A DNA stretch of 64,000 bases from Spirochaetota bacterium. GTDB lineage: Bacteria > Spirochaetota > UBA4802 > UBA5550. Below are positions 43,052 through 51,730 of this stretch, in pieces (the stretch's first letter is position 1; each line of letters starts with the position of its first letter). The notes below the pieces were generated by a model. That model worked only from the letters and a program-made list of their open reading frames with translations, ran no database searches and was not told the origin of the DNA. The stretch covers positions 142,064-206,063 of the forward strand of contig JAFGBT010000015.1 of NCBI GenBank assembly GCA_016933025.1, written 5' to 3'. Position numbers and translations under genes: made by a program.

Positions 43052-43123
43052 TGAATCGTATTGCCTGCAATAGACGGCACTGCCTCGGTGGAGCCATCTC
43101 ACACGGCAGATTGCAGATATTTC

Positions 43124-44068
43124 TTATCTGGTCCTCCGCTTTTTCGTTTCGCCCGGTTCCGGGTGCACCATTATGTCCGCATCCGGTATGGTTTCCTGGA
43201 TTGCCTTTTCAATTATGTCCGTCAGATGATGGGCGCTGTTGAGGCTCTGCTTCCCGTCCGTCGTTATATGGATGTCGATGAAGAGCCGGGGGCCGGAGGA
43301 TCGGAACCGTATATTGTGGCAGTCGATGACCCCGGGGATGTCCTCCACGATCCTTTTTATCTTACCCTGCATACCCCGCGGAGCGGCATCGAGGAGCGCC
43401 TGGATAGTTCGGAACCCGAGCCGCATGCTCACGTATATGACGATCAGGGCAACCACCAGGGCCGCCACGGCGTCCGCCTTTTCCAGGAAGAACCACTCGG
43501 GCCGTAATTCTGCGATCTTCACGCATATCAGCCCGAGAATTACCACTGCCGAGCTCCAGATGTCGGTGCTGAAGTGGAGCGCATCGGCTTCCAGTGCCTG
43601 GCTGTTGTGCTTGCGCGCCGCGCGGTACAGGACGCGCGAGCGGGTGAAATCGATGACGATGGATACCGACATGACGATGAACGCCCATACGCTCGCCTCG
43701 ACCGCAACAGTTCTGAAAAAGATGCGGTTCATGGCCTCGTAGATGATCCAGGCGCAGGTGGCGAGAAGAAGGATTGTCTCGAACATGGCCGACAGGTTCT
43801 CAACCTTGCCGTGGCCGTACAGGTGCGTCTGGTCTGGTGGGCGCATCGCGACACGGATGGCGAAATAGGTGATGACGGCGGCGGCCAGGTCGAGCGCCGA
43901 GTGCGCTGCCTCCGCGAGTATGCCCAGGCTTCCCGTGGATATGCCGACAATTATTTTTAAAGCGGTCAGTCCTATCGCCGCGATGACTGATGACAGGGCC
44001 GCCGTCCTCTTTTCCTGTTCGGCTCGGGCCTTCTCATCGCTCAGGTTATATGGATTTTTTTGTTTCAC
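43124..44068 (-). CDS. Cation diffusion facilitator (CDF) transporter
   Basis: A 314-residue metal/proton antiporter of the CDF family, which exports Zn(II), Fe(II), Mn(II) or similar ions from the cytoplasm. Six membrane helices precede a C-terminal metal-sensing domain. The two metal-site motifs are HSALD in helix 2 (LAEAAHSALDLAAAVITYF) and HFSTD in helix 5 (ALHFSTDIWSSAVVI), with PPDQTHLYGHGKVE between them. The start is GTG 44068, supported by GGAG eight bases upstream. The C-terminal part has HNIRFRSSGPRLFIDIHITT and ends in a basic tail. The specific metal cannot be read from the sequence. Confidence 0.9.
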   Translation of the reverse strand: MKQKNPYNLSDEKARAEQEKRTAALSSVIAAIGLTALKIIVGISTGSLGILAEAAHSALDLAAAVITYFAIRVAMRPPDQTHLYGHGKVENLSAMFETILLLATCAWIIYEAMNRIFFRTVAVEASVWAFIVMSVSIVIDFTRSRVLYRAARKHNSQALEADALHFSTDIWSSAVVILGLICVKIAELRPEWFFLEKADAVAALVVALIVIYVSMRLGFRTIQALLDAAPRGMQGKIKRIVEDIPGVIDCHNIRFRSSGPRLFIDIHITTDGKQSLNSAHHLTDIIEKAIQETIPDADIMVHPEPGETKKRRTR

Positions 44069-44335
44069 CGATTATCTCCGGTATCCTATGCGCATGATGA
44101 TTCGTTGTATGCCATACGCTGCAGGGCGCATCGAGCTCCTTTAATTATTTTTGGCCAGCCTCATAATGATATGAGGATTAAAATATTAGGATCGGATAAT
44201 AATATTCGTCTTGTCTTTCTGAGGCAATAACCCGCACGGCAATTTTTTTCTATGGTTCAGGAATATATGTATTTGTCAAGTTTAATGCTTGCTCTGCATG
44301 GCCGGTAATTAATGATGCGAAATTCGGAAATGATG

Positions 44336-45259
44336 TCAGCGCGCGTTCTCTTTCTTTTGAGGGAACACCAGTGAGAGTATGATGGAGATTGCGAGTATAC
44401 CGCCGACTGCTGATAATGCGATGGAGACAGGAATTTTATAAAAGTCCGCGATGAGCATTTTGACTCCGACAAACACCAGGATGAGCGATAGACCGTAATT
44501 GAGGTAAACGAAGAGCTTCATGATGCCGGAAACAGCGAAGTAAAGGGCCCTGAGCCCCAGGATGGCGAATATATTCGATGTGAATACGATAAACGGATGA
44601 AGCGTGATGGAAAGAATCGCCGGAATTGAGTCGACGGCGAAGACGATGTCGGTTGACTCGATGACAAGGAGTACCACAAACAGGGGAGTGGCAACGATGC
44701 GGCCCGCTCTTTTTATAAAAAACCTGCCGCCGGTGTAGGCGTGGTCAACCGGGTAGATTTTATTGAATACGCGAAGGACCAGGTTTTTTTCCGGGTTGAA
44801 TTCCCTCTCTTTCTGAAGGGCCATCCTGATGCCGATATAGACCAGGAAGACCCCGAGAACGTAGATGACCCAGTGAATTTTCTGGATGATGGCAACTCCT
44901 GCCAGTATGAAAACGGCCCGCATCACGATGGCGCCGAGAATGCCCCAGAAGAGAACCTTGTGCTGGTACCGAGGAGCAATCCCGAAATAGGCGAATATGA
45001 TGATAAAGACGAAGATGTTGTCGACGCTCAGGGCTTTTTCAATGAGGTACCCGGTGAGGAATTCCATGGCATATGTGGCGTCCATGTAGAAATAGATGCC
45101 GATGTTGAACGCGAGGGAGAGCAGGATCCAGAAGAGGGTCCAGACGAGCGCCTCCTTAACCGATATCTCGTGCTCTTTCCTCTGGAACACCATAAGGTCC
45201 AGGACGAGCATCAAGATGATGAAAACGATAAAACCGCTCCAGAGCAGGACCGTTATCAT
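44336..45259 (-). CDS. TerC/Alx-family integral membrane protein
   Basis: A 307-residue membrane protein of the TerC family, which includes Alx (manganese export) and TerC (tellurite resistance). About eight helices are visible; acidic residues inside helices, as in EKALSVDNIFVFIIIFAYFG and VIESTDIVFAVDSIPAIL, are the family's hallmark and may form a metal path. Its start overlaps the stop of the upstream DedA gene by four bases (ATGA), so translation is coupled. GGAG lies six bases before the ATG. The pairing with DedA, and the CDF gene one position further along, suggests ion or membrane homeostasis. I looked for a manganese riboswitch ahead of the operon and could not support one. Confidence 0.85.
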   Translation of the reverse strand: MITVLLWSGFIVFIILMLVLDLMVFQRKEHEISVKEALVWTLFWILLSLAFNIGIYFYMDATYAMEFLTGYLIEKALSVDNIFVFIIIFAYFGIAPRYQHKVLFWGILGAIVMRAVFILAGVAIIQKIHWVIYVLGVFLVYIGIRMALQKEREFNPEKNLVLRVFNKIYPVDHAYTGGRFFIKRAGRIVATPLFVVLLVIESTDIVFAVDSIPAILSITLHPFIVFTSNIFAILGLRALYFAVSGIMKLFVYLNYGLSLILVFVGVKMLIADFYKIPVSIALSAVGGILAISIILSLVFPQKKENAR

Positions 45260-45936
45260 GGCACGCTCCTTTCGCTGGACTCAATTGTTTTTTTTTCTTC
45301 CTTCTGGAAGCGCATGCGAAGGACCTGGTAGATAATCGGCGTCACCGAGATGACTATGATGGCGATGACCACGAGCGAGAAGTATTTTTTCACAACGGGG
45401 ATGTTGCCGAAAAAATATCCGGACAGCACAAAAATTGAGGGCCATGCTATGCCGCCGGTAATGTCGAAAGCGAGAAACCGCGGATAATACATCCTGCCGA
45501 CGCCGGCGACAAAGGGCATGAAGGTGCGGATAATCGGCATGAATCTGGCCAGGATGACGGTCTTTCCGCCGTGCCGCTCGTAAAATGCATGGGTGCGGTC
45601 AAGATACTTCTTGTTAAGGAAGCGCACGTTCTCCCTGTAGAAGATTTTCGGGCCCACAAAATGCCCGATCCAGTAATTGACATTGTCGCCGATGATCGCC
45701 GCGCTGGAGAAGATTATGATCAGGAGCGTAACGTCGAACGATCCGATTGCCGCGAACGCTCCTGCGGCGAAAAGTAGCGAGTCTCCGGGAAGAAAGGGCG
45801 TCACCACCAGTCCGGTTTCGCAGAAGACAATCAGGAAAAGAATGACATAGGACCAGATTCCGAATATCTGGATGATGATGTTCAGGTATTTGTCTATATG
45901 AAGAACTATATCTACCAATTGAAAAATGATATCCAT
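45256..45936 (-). CDS. DedA-family membrane protein
   Basis: A 226-residue DedA (SNARE-associated) family protein with five or six membrane helices. Family landmarks are FCETGLVVTPFLPGDSLLFA (about residue 40), DNVNYWIGHFVGPKIF (about 84), and ARFMPIIRTFMPFVAGVGRM (about 130). DedA proteins act in the inner membrane, where they have been linked to undecaprenyl phosphate or phospholipid flipping and to proton gradients. AAGAAGG lies five bases before the ATG. The gene heads an operon with the TerC-family gene, overlapping by four bases. Confidence 0.9.
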   Translation of the reverse strand: MDIIFQLVDIVLHIDKYLNIIIQIFGIWSYVILFLIVFCETGLVVTPFLPGDSLLFAAGAFAAIGSFDVTLLIIIFSSAAIIGDNVNYWIGHFVGPKIFYRENVRFLNKKYLDRTHAFYERHGGKTVILARFMPIIRTFMPFVAGVGRMYYPRFLAFDITGGIAWPSIFVLSGYFFGNIPVVKKYFSLVVIAIIVISVTPIIYQVLRMRFQKEEKKTIESSERSVP

Positions 45937-45984
45937 GGCAACCTTCTTGATTATAGGGTAACCCCCCCCGTCAAATGTCTGGAA

Positions 45985-46013
45985 ACGCTATGTAAAGGGC
46001 CGGCCTTTGTCAA
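45985..46013 (-). promoter_or_regulatory. Candidate promoter for the DedA/TerC operon
   Basis: Read on the minus strand: TTGACA at 46013-46008, a 17-base spacer and TAGCGT at 45990-45985. The leader would be about 40 bases. The -10 box is weak. Confidence 0.4.
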
Positions 46014-46313
46014 GAATTTAAGTACGGTGCCGCGGGTTTACTTTTACGTTTATGTTGATTCAGGTGCAATCGGCATATTACAGGAAGGTTTCGCTCAGCC
46101 GTTGAAATCTCCGGCGCGGGCTACGCGGATTTTATTTTAGTAAAATGAAATTCGGTTGCCGGAGCGGCGCATCCGGGCGATGCAATCTCCCGCTTCCAGA
46201 GAATAAGCCTCGAGAATATAGTGTTTACGGCTGCCGGGAATATGTCGCATAACAGCACAGGACGATTTTCCGGAAACAAAAATAAAAAAATCTCCATTTG
46301 TCGCTGAAAACAG

Positions 46314-46341
46314 TTGACACAAGAAAAAATTTTTGTAATTA
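46314..46341 (+). promoter_or_regulatory. Candidate promoter for rnk
   Basis: TTGACA at 46314-46319 with TAATTA at 46336-46341 (16-base, A/T-rich spacer). It would leave a leader of about 105 bases before rnk. Confidence 0.4.
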
Positions 46342-46452
46342 ATTTGCACTCGAGATATACGAACTCTTTCTTCTGGTTATTAAGCCGGTGCCCGCCATTA
46401 TAAGGGCTCTGTCAACAGTTGAGTATTTTTCGTGATAACTTCGGGGGTCTGT

Positions 46453-46863
46453 ATGCACAAGGGAAAAGTGTTAACCCGATATGATTATGAAAGGCTTAAG
46501 GAGATAATCTGCGACGAGATCAGTTCGTCCGGCCTTGACAAAAGGAACGTGGATGTCATGAAACGAGACCTCGATCATTCCCGTCTTGTTGATGCCCATG
46601 ACATAAGGCCGAACATCGTGACTATGAATTCGAAAATCAGCCTGAAAAATCTCGGGAACGGCCGGAAGCAGGTACTCTCAATAGTCTTTCCAGAGGACTG
46701 TAATAATGAAGAAGATTCCTTAAGTGTGTTTTCGGGAATGGGGATGCAGATAATCGGGAGTCCTATCGGGACGGTGGTAAAGCCCAATCCTGCAGACAGT
46801 CAATATTTTGTTATCGAGGACATCCTCTACCAGCCAGAGGCGGCCGGCCATTACAATATGTGA
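46453..46863 (+). CDS. rnk: Rnk-like regulator (GreA/Rnk family)
   Basis: A 136-residue protein of the Rnk type, matching the length of the E. coli protein. Rnk resembles transcript-cleavage factors of the GreA family, binds RNA polymerase, and has been linked to nucleoside diphosphate kinase levels. The conserved parts are LDHSRLVDAHDIRPNIVTMN, then QVLSIVFPEDCNNEEDSLSV, MGMQIIGSPIGTVV and the ending IEDILYQPEAAG, which is the family signature. I chose ATG 46453 with GGGGG just upstream; an in-frame GTG at 46432 would add seven residues. It converges with a small unknown gene (12 bases between stops). Confidence 0.8.
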   Translation: MHKGKVLTRYDYERLKEIICDEISSSGLDKRNVDVMKRDLDHSRLVDAHDIRPNIVTMNSKISLKNLGNGRKQVLSIVFPEDCNNEEDSLSVFSGMGMQIIGSPIGTVVKPNPADSQYFVIEDILYQPEAAGHYNM

Positions 46864-46875
46864 GGGAACCAGTGA

Positions 46876-47268
46876 TTACCAAGTCACCAGCCAGCGGGCG
46901 CCGTCTTTCAGCAGTTTCTTCGCCTTGATCCCCTTCAGCATCTCGAGCGCGTCATCGTGGTCGATTCTTGAGATGAGGTAGACATCCTCGCTTCCGCCAG
47001 CCACTGAATCGCAGTGGTACTCGTCCGTGTAGAGCATGTTGCAGATGGGGCATTTCAGTATCTGCCATGAGTATTTTATAAGGATGAATTCCTCCAGCTT
47101 TGTGACCTCGTCCGGGAAGGAGCCGAACTCGCTACGAGACGGGTGATTAACCTTGCTTACGCTTTCTGGCAGATTACTGCATATACGGCAGCCGGATAGC
47201 TCCAACTTCGGGTTTTCTGACGGCTTTAGTATGCGCTTGAGGTTTTCAGATGTGTAAAGATATTCCAT
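46876..47268 (-). CDS. Small cysteine-rich protein, unknown
   Basis: A 130-residue protein that I do not recognise. Two Cys pairs, CRIC (about residue 27) and CPIC (about 73), could form one zinc site across a loop of about 45 residues; a YTDEYHCDS stretch follows the second pair. The C-terminal part (DALEMLKGIKAKKLLKDGAR) is a basic amphipathic helix. The ATG at 47268 has GGGAA upstream; an earlier in-frame start at 47325 adds a basic leader without a clear ribosome site. It converges with rnk. It could be a small nucleic-acid or protein binding factor, but this is a guess. Confidence 0.5.
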   Translation of the reverse strand: MEYLYTSENLKRILKPSENPKLELSGCRICSNLPESVSKVNHPSRSEFGSFPDEVTKLEEFILIKYSWQILKCPICNMLYTDEYHCDSVAGGSEDVYLISRIDHDDALEMLKGIKAKKLLKDGARWLVTW

Positions 47269-47565
47269 GCGAGTTCCCGGAAAATCGCGCCGGAGTCCGG
47301 TTGATTTTATAGAAAGTTGAAACACGAGTATGATATACGGGCCTCATGAATAAAGCAATCCATTTTTTTCCGGCAGGGTGCGCCGAGTGGGGCAATTATC
47401 TTGACAAATATCCGACATGATTGTTTACTTGCGGAAATTTTACTGCGTGGTTGACGGATTTTGCCAGTATCTATACAACTGGGCCGTTTTCAGGGGAAAG
47501 ACAGGCTGCGCGGTATGTAATTTCCGTAGGGAAATGATTCATTTCATATTTTCTGTTCTGTAATA
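47269..47565. other. Divergent intergenic region with no identified element
   Basis: 297 bases between the Cys-rich protein gene and the gene at 47566. I find no clear promoter, repeat or coding sequence; the right half is AT-rich. Confidence 0.4.
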
Positions 47566-48084
47566 ATGAAGTCATTATTTGAAAATATCAAAACAATAGC
47601 CGGAGAAAACAGGAACGTCATTCTTCTCGGCATCGGCCTGACGCTTTACCTCGCGTTTTATTTTATTTCATGGCATGTCACGATAATAAGCCTCGGCTCG
47701 TTCTATTCCGTGCTTGATGCGGCCGAGAGTTTCGTCGCGCAATCCGCCCGTTATCTGGTTTTCAGCGCGATCGCTGCGAGCGCTGTCTGCGCTATCATGC
47801 TATTCCTGAAGCGGCCCCTTGCGAAAAAAATATTCATCGGCGTCCTTCTTTTCCTGTTCTTCTGCACCGAATTTATCAGGATGTTCGACTGGGGGGCCCT
47901 CTATTTCAGCGGGAACCACGTCGACGCCAATTTCTGGACCCACGCCTTTTATTCCGACAGCACCACGTTTCTTTTTACTATGGTATCGATAGCGATCTAT
48001 CTCGCGGTCATCCTGTTTTTTTTCGGGATGTTCTATCTCCTGAAACAGCTCTATATCCATACCGGTAATGGAGAAAGGCCGTGA
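47566..48084 (+). CDS. Polytopic membrane protein paired with an LtaS-like enzyme
   Basis: A 172-residue protein of unknown family with four predicted membrane helices: VILLGIGLTLYLAFYFISWH, YLVFSAIAASAVCAIMLFL, IFIGVLLFLFFCTEFIRMF and FTMVSIAIYLAVILFFFGMF. The layout resembles the membrane half of LtaS-type phosphoglycerol transferases, which is normally fused to the catalytic domain. Here the catalytic protein is the next gene, overlapping by four bases (GTGA). The simplest reading is that one ancestral polypeptide has been split or that the two subunits form a complex. No clear ribosome site precedes the ATG at 47566. Confidence 0.55.
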   Translation: MKSLFENIKTIAGENRNVILLGIGLTLYLAFYFISWHVTIISLGSFYSVLDAAESFVAQSARYLVFSAIAASAVCAIMLFLKRPLAKKIFIGVLLFLFFCTEFIRMFDWGALYFSGNHVDANFWTHAFYSDSTTFLFTMVSIAIYLAVILFFFGMFYLLKQLYIHTGNGERP

Positions 48085-49652
48085 AACTGAAACTCTCCCT
48101 TCTTATACTTGGCCTGAATTTCGCAGTTGTGCTGGTTGTCGGCGGTATCGTGTATTCATCGGTATGGATGGGGAAGATAATTTTCCGGGGAAATACGGGG
48201 GTTGGCGAACAGGCCGGCGGAGGGGAGCGCCAAGGCGAGAGCACCGTCTCCTTCGAGCTTGACAAGAAGACACTGCTTGATCGCGACAAGACCATGTCGA
48301 AGGTCGACGAGATGAAGGAAAAAATCTTCAAGATCAGGAACGATGACCCCAATTCCTACACGCGACTTCCTGAATCGGAGTTTCTCGGCTCTCTATTCGC
48401 TTATTTTTTTCTGTCGCGCATAGCGGGCGGTAAGGAGGTTGTCCTTGACGAGGAGATGATAAAGGAATTCAGGAATAAAGGCACGCTCCTTTATTCTATG
48501 GATAAACAATATCCGCTGATGAAACGGAGCATCTACATTGACCGCAGCCGTAAAACGCCGAATAAGCCTGTCGTGCGTCCCGGGACCAACATCATAATGA
48601 TTTTCGTCGAATCGCTGTCCGATTTTTTTCTGAGAGAGGAAATACATGGGATTAAAGGCCTCACTCCCAATTTTCGGGATATGGAGCGGGAATCATTTCG
48701 CTTCAGCAATATGTATAATGCGAGCTTCCCTACGCTCAAGGGGCTTATCGCCTCTCTTGGTTCGTGCATTTACCTCCTTGACGAGAGTATCGGCAGCACT
48801 CGTATCCCCGTGCCGTGCCGGTTTCTGTTCATATCCGATATACTCAAGACACTGGATTATACAACGATCCATATCCAGGCAGGGAGCGAGCGCTTCATCG
48901 GCATGAAGGACATCTTCACGAAGCGCCAGAGCTACGATTACTTTTACGGCGCCGAGAGTCTCACGATCGATAATATCACCAGCATGAAGCGGGGCTTTGG
49001 GGTCGACGACGACACGTTGTTTGACTATATAATCGGGTGGCTCGAGAAATATCAGGGGAGTAGGCCCCTGTTTCTGACCATATCGACCATCAATTCCCAT
49101 CCTCCCTTCAAGGTCAAGAGCCGGCATCCGGGCGCGGGCGACAACGACATGCTGAACGCCCTCTACTCGACTGACCGCGCATTCGGGAAGTTCTGGAACT
49201 ATTTCAAGAAGTCGAAATATGCGAACAACACCCTTCTGCTCGTCACCGCCGACCATGCCATGGGGAACAACAAGGAATACATTAAGTTTATGAAGCACTT
49301 TGAGGACCATTACCGTCCCTTCTTCGACGTGATTCCCTGCTTCCTCCACTTTCCCGGGGGCGCGTTGAAGGGAGTACGCAACGATACGTCATGCAACAAT
49401 CTTGATATCACGCCGACCGTACTCGACATGATGAACATCGATTTGCCCAACCCGTTTATGGGCCTCTCGATATTTTCAGAACGTCCCTTTTACAGCAAGA
49501 AGGGCGGGGATCTGGGCAAGGGCCTGGAACTCAAGGGGAGCTATGATCAAAAGCAGATAGCGAAGGCAAAAAAGCTAATAGGGTTTTACATCAACCTGTA
49601 CCGACAGGACAGGATCCTTCCGAAAGACTTCCAGGTGAAATTGTATCGGTGA
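48081..49652 (+). CDS. LtaS/phosphoglycerol-transferase-like sulfatase-fold enzyme
   Basis: A 523-residue protein with one N-terminal membrane helix (SLLILGLNFAVVLVVGGIVY) and a large sulfatase-fold domain like those of LtaS and OpgB/MdoB, which transfer phosphoglycerol or similar groups to envelope glycans. Landmarks are NIIMIFVESLSDFFL (first metal Glu), NMYNASFPTLKGLIASLGSC (nucleophile-Thr region), LFLTISTINSHPPF, TLLLVTADHAMG and LDITPTVLDMMNIDLP. It starts at GTG 48081, which overlaps the stop of the membrane-protein gene. LtaS makes lipoteichoic acid in Gram-positives; in this Gram-negative context a glycan-modifying role is more likely. Confidence 0.8.
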   Translation: MKLKLSLLILGLNFAVVLVVGGIVYSSVWMGKIIFRGNTGVGEQAGGGERQGESTVSFELDKKTLLDRDKTMSKVDEMKEKIFKIRNDDPNSYTRLPESEFLGSLFAYFFLSRIAGGKEVVLDEEMIKEFRNKGTLLYSMDKQYPLMKRSIYIDRSRKTPNKPVVRPGTNIIMIFVESLSDFFLREEIHGIKGLTPNFRDMERESFRFSNMYNASFPTLKGLIASLGSCIYLLDESIGSTRIPVPCRFLFISDILKTLDYTTIHIQAGSERFIGMKDIFTKRQSYDYFYGAESLTIDNITSMKRGFGVDDDTLFDYIIGWLEKYQGSRPLFLTISTINSHPPFKVKSRHPGAGDNDMLNALYSTDRAFGKFWNYFKKSKYANNTLLLVTADHAMGNNKEYIKFMKHFEDHYRPFFDVIPCFLHFPGGALKGVRNDTSCNNLDITPTVLDMMNIDLPNPFMGLSIFSERPFYSKKGGDLGKGLELKGSYDQKQIAKAKKLIGFYINLYRQDRILPKDFQVKLYR

Positions 49653-49653
49653 T

Positions 49654-49705
49654 GGTTTTTCGCATGAAGGCGCGCTTTCGAAACCGCGCCTTCATGCGAA
49701 AAACC
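49654..49705. terminator. Very strong bidirectional terminator hairpin, 28-bp repeat copy 2
   Basis: A perfect 21-bp stem (49654-49674 with 49685-49705) and loop CTTTCGAAAC between two convergent genes. The arms begin with GGTTTTT and end with AAAAACC, so the T run needed for termination is built in on each strand. The hairpin contains the last four codons and the stop of the DHH phosphoesterase gene. Its centre (49666-49693) matches the 28-bp palindromes at 22512 and 56067. Confidence 0.8.
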
Positions 49706-50678
49706 TCTTCATGTTCCTCAGGGCCTGCTGGTAGGTTTCTTCGAACGACAGCTTCGACTTGTATCCGGCGGCGTTCTTGTGACCGCCGCCGCCGTTCGCC
49801 ATCGCAATCTGGGCCACGTCGAGGTCACCCTTGGTGCGCATGCTCACCTTGACGGGCCCATTGAGGTCCTGCTTGATCAGGATACTCGCCACAACACCCT
49901 TGACGGTGAGAGGGAGGTTTATCGCCGGCTCCCCTTCGGTGAAGGAGGCGCCGGTCTCTCTGAGCATTTCCGGCGTGAGCTTCATGGCGATGAGCCTGCC
50001 ATCGTAAAGGACATCCATGGTGGAAAGTATCTGGCCCCTGATCTCGAAGCTTGAGAGCGAATTCTGCTCGTATATCTGCTCGTGTATAAAGAAAGGGGTC
50101 ACCCCGGTCTCCTCGAGGCGCGCCGCTATCCGGAACGTCTCCGCTGACGTTTTCGGGTATACGAATGACCCGGTATCGAACACTATCCCGGCGAAGAGCG
50201 CCTGAGCGGCCCGGAGCGTGAGTGGCTTACCGTAGTGCTCGATTATGTGAAATATGATTTCGCACACCGACGAGGCCTCTGCCTTGATGATGTTCGGCCT
50301 GCCTGACCCGTATTCGCCCTCGTGATGATCGATTATAAAGACATCCCGCACCCGGTCCTTGAGGGCGTTGAATGCGGCCGCGCCGATGTTGTCGTAGTCA
50401 TTGGTGTCTAGGACTATCTGCGCGTGTTCGGTTATATCGTCAGGGAGGGTGAAGTCTTTACCTATGACGTTGATATCGTGCTCGAGGTCCAGGAAGAGAA
50501 AGCTGTCCGGCGTTGGATCTGAATTGATGATGATCGGCTTCTTGCCCATGCTTTTCAGAAGCTCCAGCATGGCGATCTCGCCGCCCAGGCCGTCCCAGTC
50601 CGGGCTCTCGTGCGTCGAAATGACGAATTTTTCGTATTTTGACAGATATTCGTCGAGGGGGTCGAAATGATTTTTCAT
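49692..50678 (-). CDS. DHH/DHHA1-family phosphoesterase, NrnA-like
   Basis: A 328-residue phosphoesterase of the DHH family. NrnA-type members hydrolyse short oligoribonucleotides and pAp. The metal motifs are HESPDWDGLGGEIA (about residue 23), VLDTNDYDN (about 90) and FIIDHHEGEYG (about 113). DHHA1 follows with the substrate motif GGGGHKNAAGYKS near the end. The ATG at 50678 overlaps the stop of glyQ by one base (TGATG), so the two are translationally coupled. The last codons lie within the bidirectional terminator hairpin at 49654-49705. Confidence 0.85.
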   Translation of the reverse strand: MKNHFDPLDEYLSKYEKFVISTHESPDWDGLGGEIAMLELLKSMGKKPIIINSDPTPDSFLFLDLEHDINVIGKDFTLPDDITEHAQIVLDTNDYDNIGAAAFNALKDRVRDVFIIDHHEGEYGSGRPNIIKAEASSVCEIIFHIIEHYGKPLTLRAAQALFAGIVFDTGSFVYPKTSAETFRIAARLEETGVTPFFIHEQIYEQNSLSSFEIRGQILSTMDVLYDGRLIAMKLTPEMLRETGASFTEGEPAINLPLTVKGVVASILIKQDLNGPVKVSMRTKGDLDVAQIAMANGGGGHKNAAGYKSKLSFEETYQQALRNMKRFFA

Positions 50679-51574
50679 CAAACAACCCTTGTCGCCTGAT
50701 TTTTTAGGAGCGGGAATCCCATCTCCTCGCGTATCGCAACGTATTGCTCGGCGCAGCGTCTCGCGATATTGCGCACGCGGGCAATGTATCCAACCCGCTC
50801 GGTCACCGATATCGCCCCGCGTGCGTCGAGCATGTTGAAAGCGTGCGAGCATTTCAGCACGTAGTCATACGCCGGGAGCACGATTTTCTGTTTTTGATTC
50901 TCGAGAATCGACAGGCATTCCTTCTCGTAGAGGTCAAAAAGCCTGAAATGGAGCTCGGAGTCCGCTATGTTGAAGTTGTAATGGGAGAACTCGAATTCGC
51001 TCTGGCGATGGACCTCGCCGTATTTGACCTGTTCGTTCCACATGATCTCGGTGAAGTGGTTGACGCCCTGAAGGTACATGCATATCCGCTCGAGCCCGTA
51101 GGTCAACTCGACCGCCACCGGGCTCAGTTCGATGCTGCCGCACTGCTGGAAGTACGTGAACTGGGTGATCTCCATCCCGTCAAGCCAGACCTCCCAGCCG
51201 AGGCCGGCGGCACCGAGGGTCGGCGATTCCCAGTCATCCTCCACGAATCGCACGTCATGCTCCTCGAGTTTAATGCCCAGATGTCTGAGCGAGTCGAGGT
51301 AAAGGTCCTGCACGTCCACGGGGGAGGGTTTGAGGATGACCTGATACTGGTAGTAGTGCTGGAGCCGGTTCGGGTTGTCGCCGTACCTGCCGTCGGTGGG
51401 CCGTCGCGAAGGCTCCACGTACGCCACGTTCCACGGCTCCGGTCCGAGGACGCGGAGAAAGGTGGCGGGATTAAAGGTGCCCGCCCCTACCTCAATGTCG
51501 TACCCCTGGATTATGAGGCATCCCCTCTCGGCCCAGTATTCATGCAGTTTGGCGATCAGATCCTGAAAATACAT
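50678..51574 (-). CDS. glyQ: Glycyl-tRNA synthetase alpha subunit
   Basis: A 298-residue protein matching GlyQ, the catalytic subunit of the alpha2-beta2 bacterial glycyl-tRNA synthetase. The class II core shows [20 protein letters not shown] (motif 1 region), [20 protein letters not shown] (motif 2) and [20 protein letters not shown] with [13 protein letters not shown] (motif 3). The ATG at 51574 has AAGGAG six bases upstream and matches the family N-terminus ([15 protein letters not shown]). The beta-subunit gene glyS, usually next to it, is not in the window; a DHH phosphoesterase follows instead. Confidence 0.95.
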   Translation of the reverse strand: MYFQDLIAKLHEYWAERGCLIIQGYDIEVGAGTFNPATFLRVLGPEPWNVAYVEPSRRPTDGRYGDNPNRLQHYYQYQVILKPSPVDVQDLYLDSLRHLGIKLEEHDVRFVEDDWESPTLGAAGLGWEVWLDGMEITQFTYFQQCGSIELSPVAVELTYGLERICMYLQGVNHFTEIMWNEQVKYGEVHRQSEFEFSHYNFNIADSELHFRLFDLYEKECLSILENQKQKIVLPAYDYVLKCSHAFNMLDARGAISVTERVGYIARVRNIARRCAEQYVAIREEMGFPLLKNQATRVV

Positions 51575-51730
51575 CTTCGGCTCCTTGCGGACAGTAGTCA
51601 CGGGTACAATACGATTATTCCAAAAATGTTTTTCGTCAAGTAATTTACAGGTCAGTGCAGTTTTTTCAGGGGTGGGTTGATCCGTCGGGCGGCCGGCCTC
51701 CGCGACAAGGATGGCGACGGTCGGGCCTGA

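Larger units (their letters stand above)
45937..46452. other. Long divergent intergenic region between dedA-family and rnk genes
   Basis: 516 bases with no convincing gene. It holds one promoter-like element for each side: minus strand at 45985-46013 and plus strand at 46314-46341. The middle part shows no repeat or strong hairpin. A 70-residue open frame on the minus strand has no ribosome site or recognisable product. Confidence 0.5.

Noticed and set aside
44251..44279. A minus-strand TTGACA upstream of the CDF transporter gene
   Set aside because: The -35 box is exact but no acceptable -10 box lies at 15-19 bases.
45937..46140. A manganese (yybP-ykoY) riboswitch ahead of the DedA/TerC operon
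   Set aside because: TerC/Alx genes can carry one, but I could not find the conserved core sequences or a terminator-like hairpin in the leader.
46137..46349. A 70-codon minus-strand open frame upstream of the DedA gene
   Set aside because: No ribosome site or family features; low-complexity AT-rich composition.
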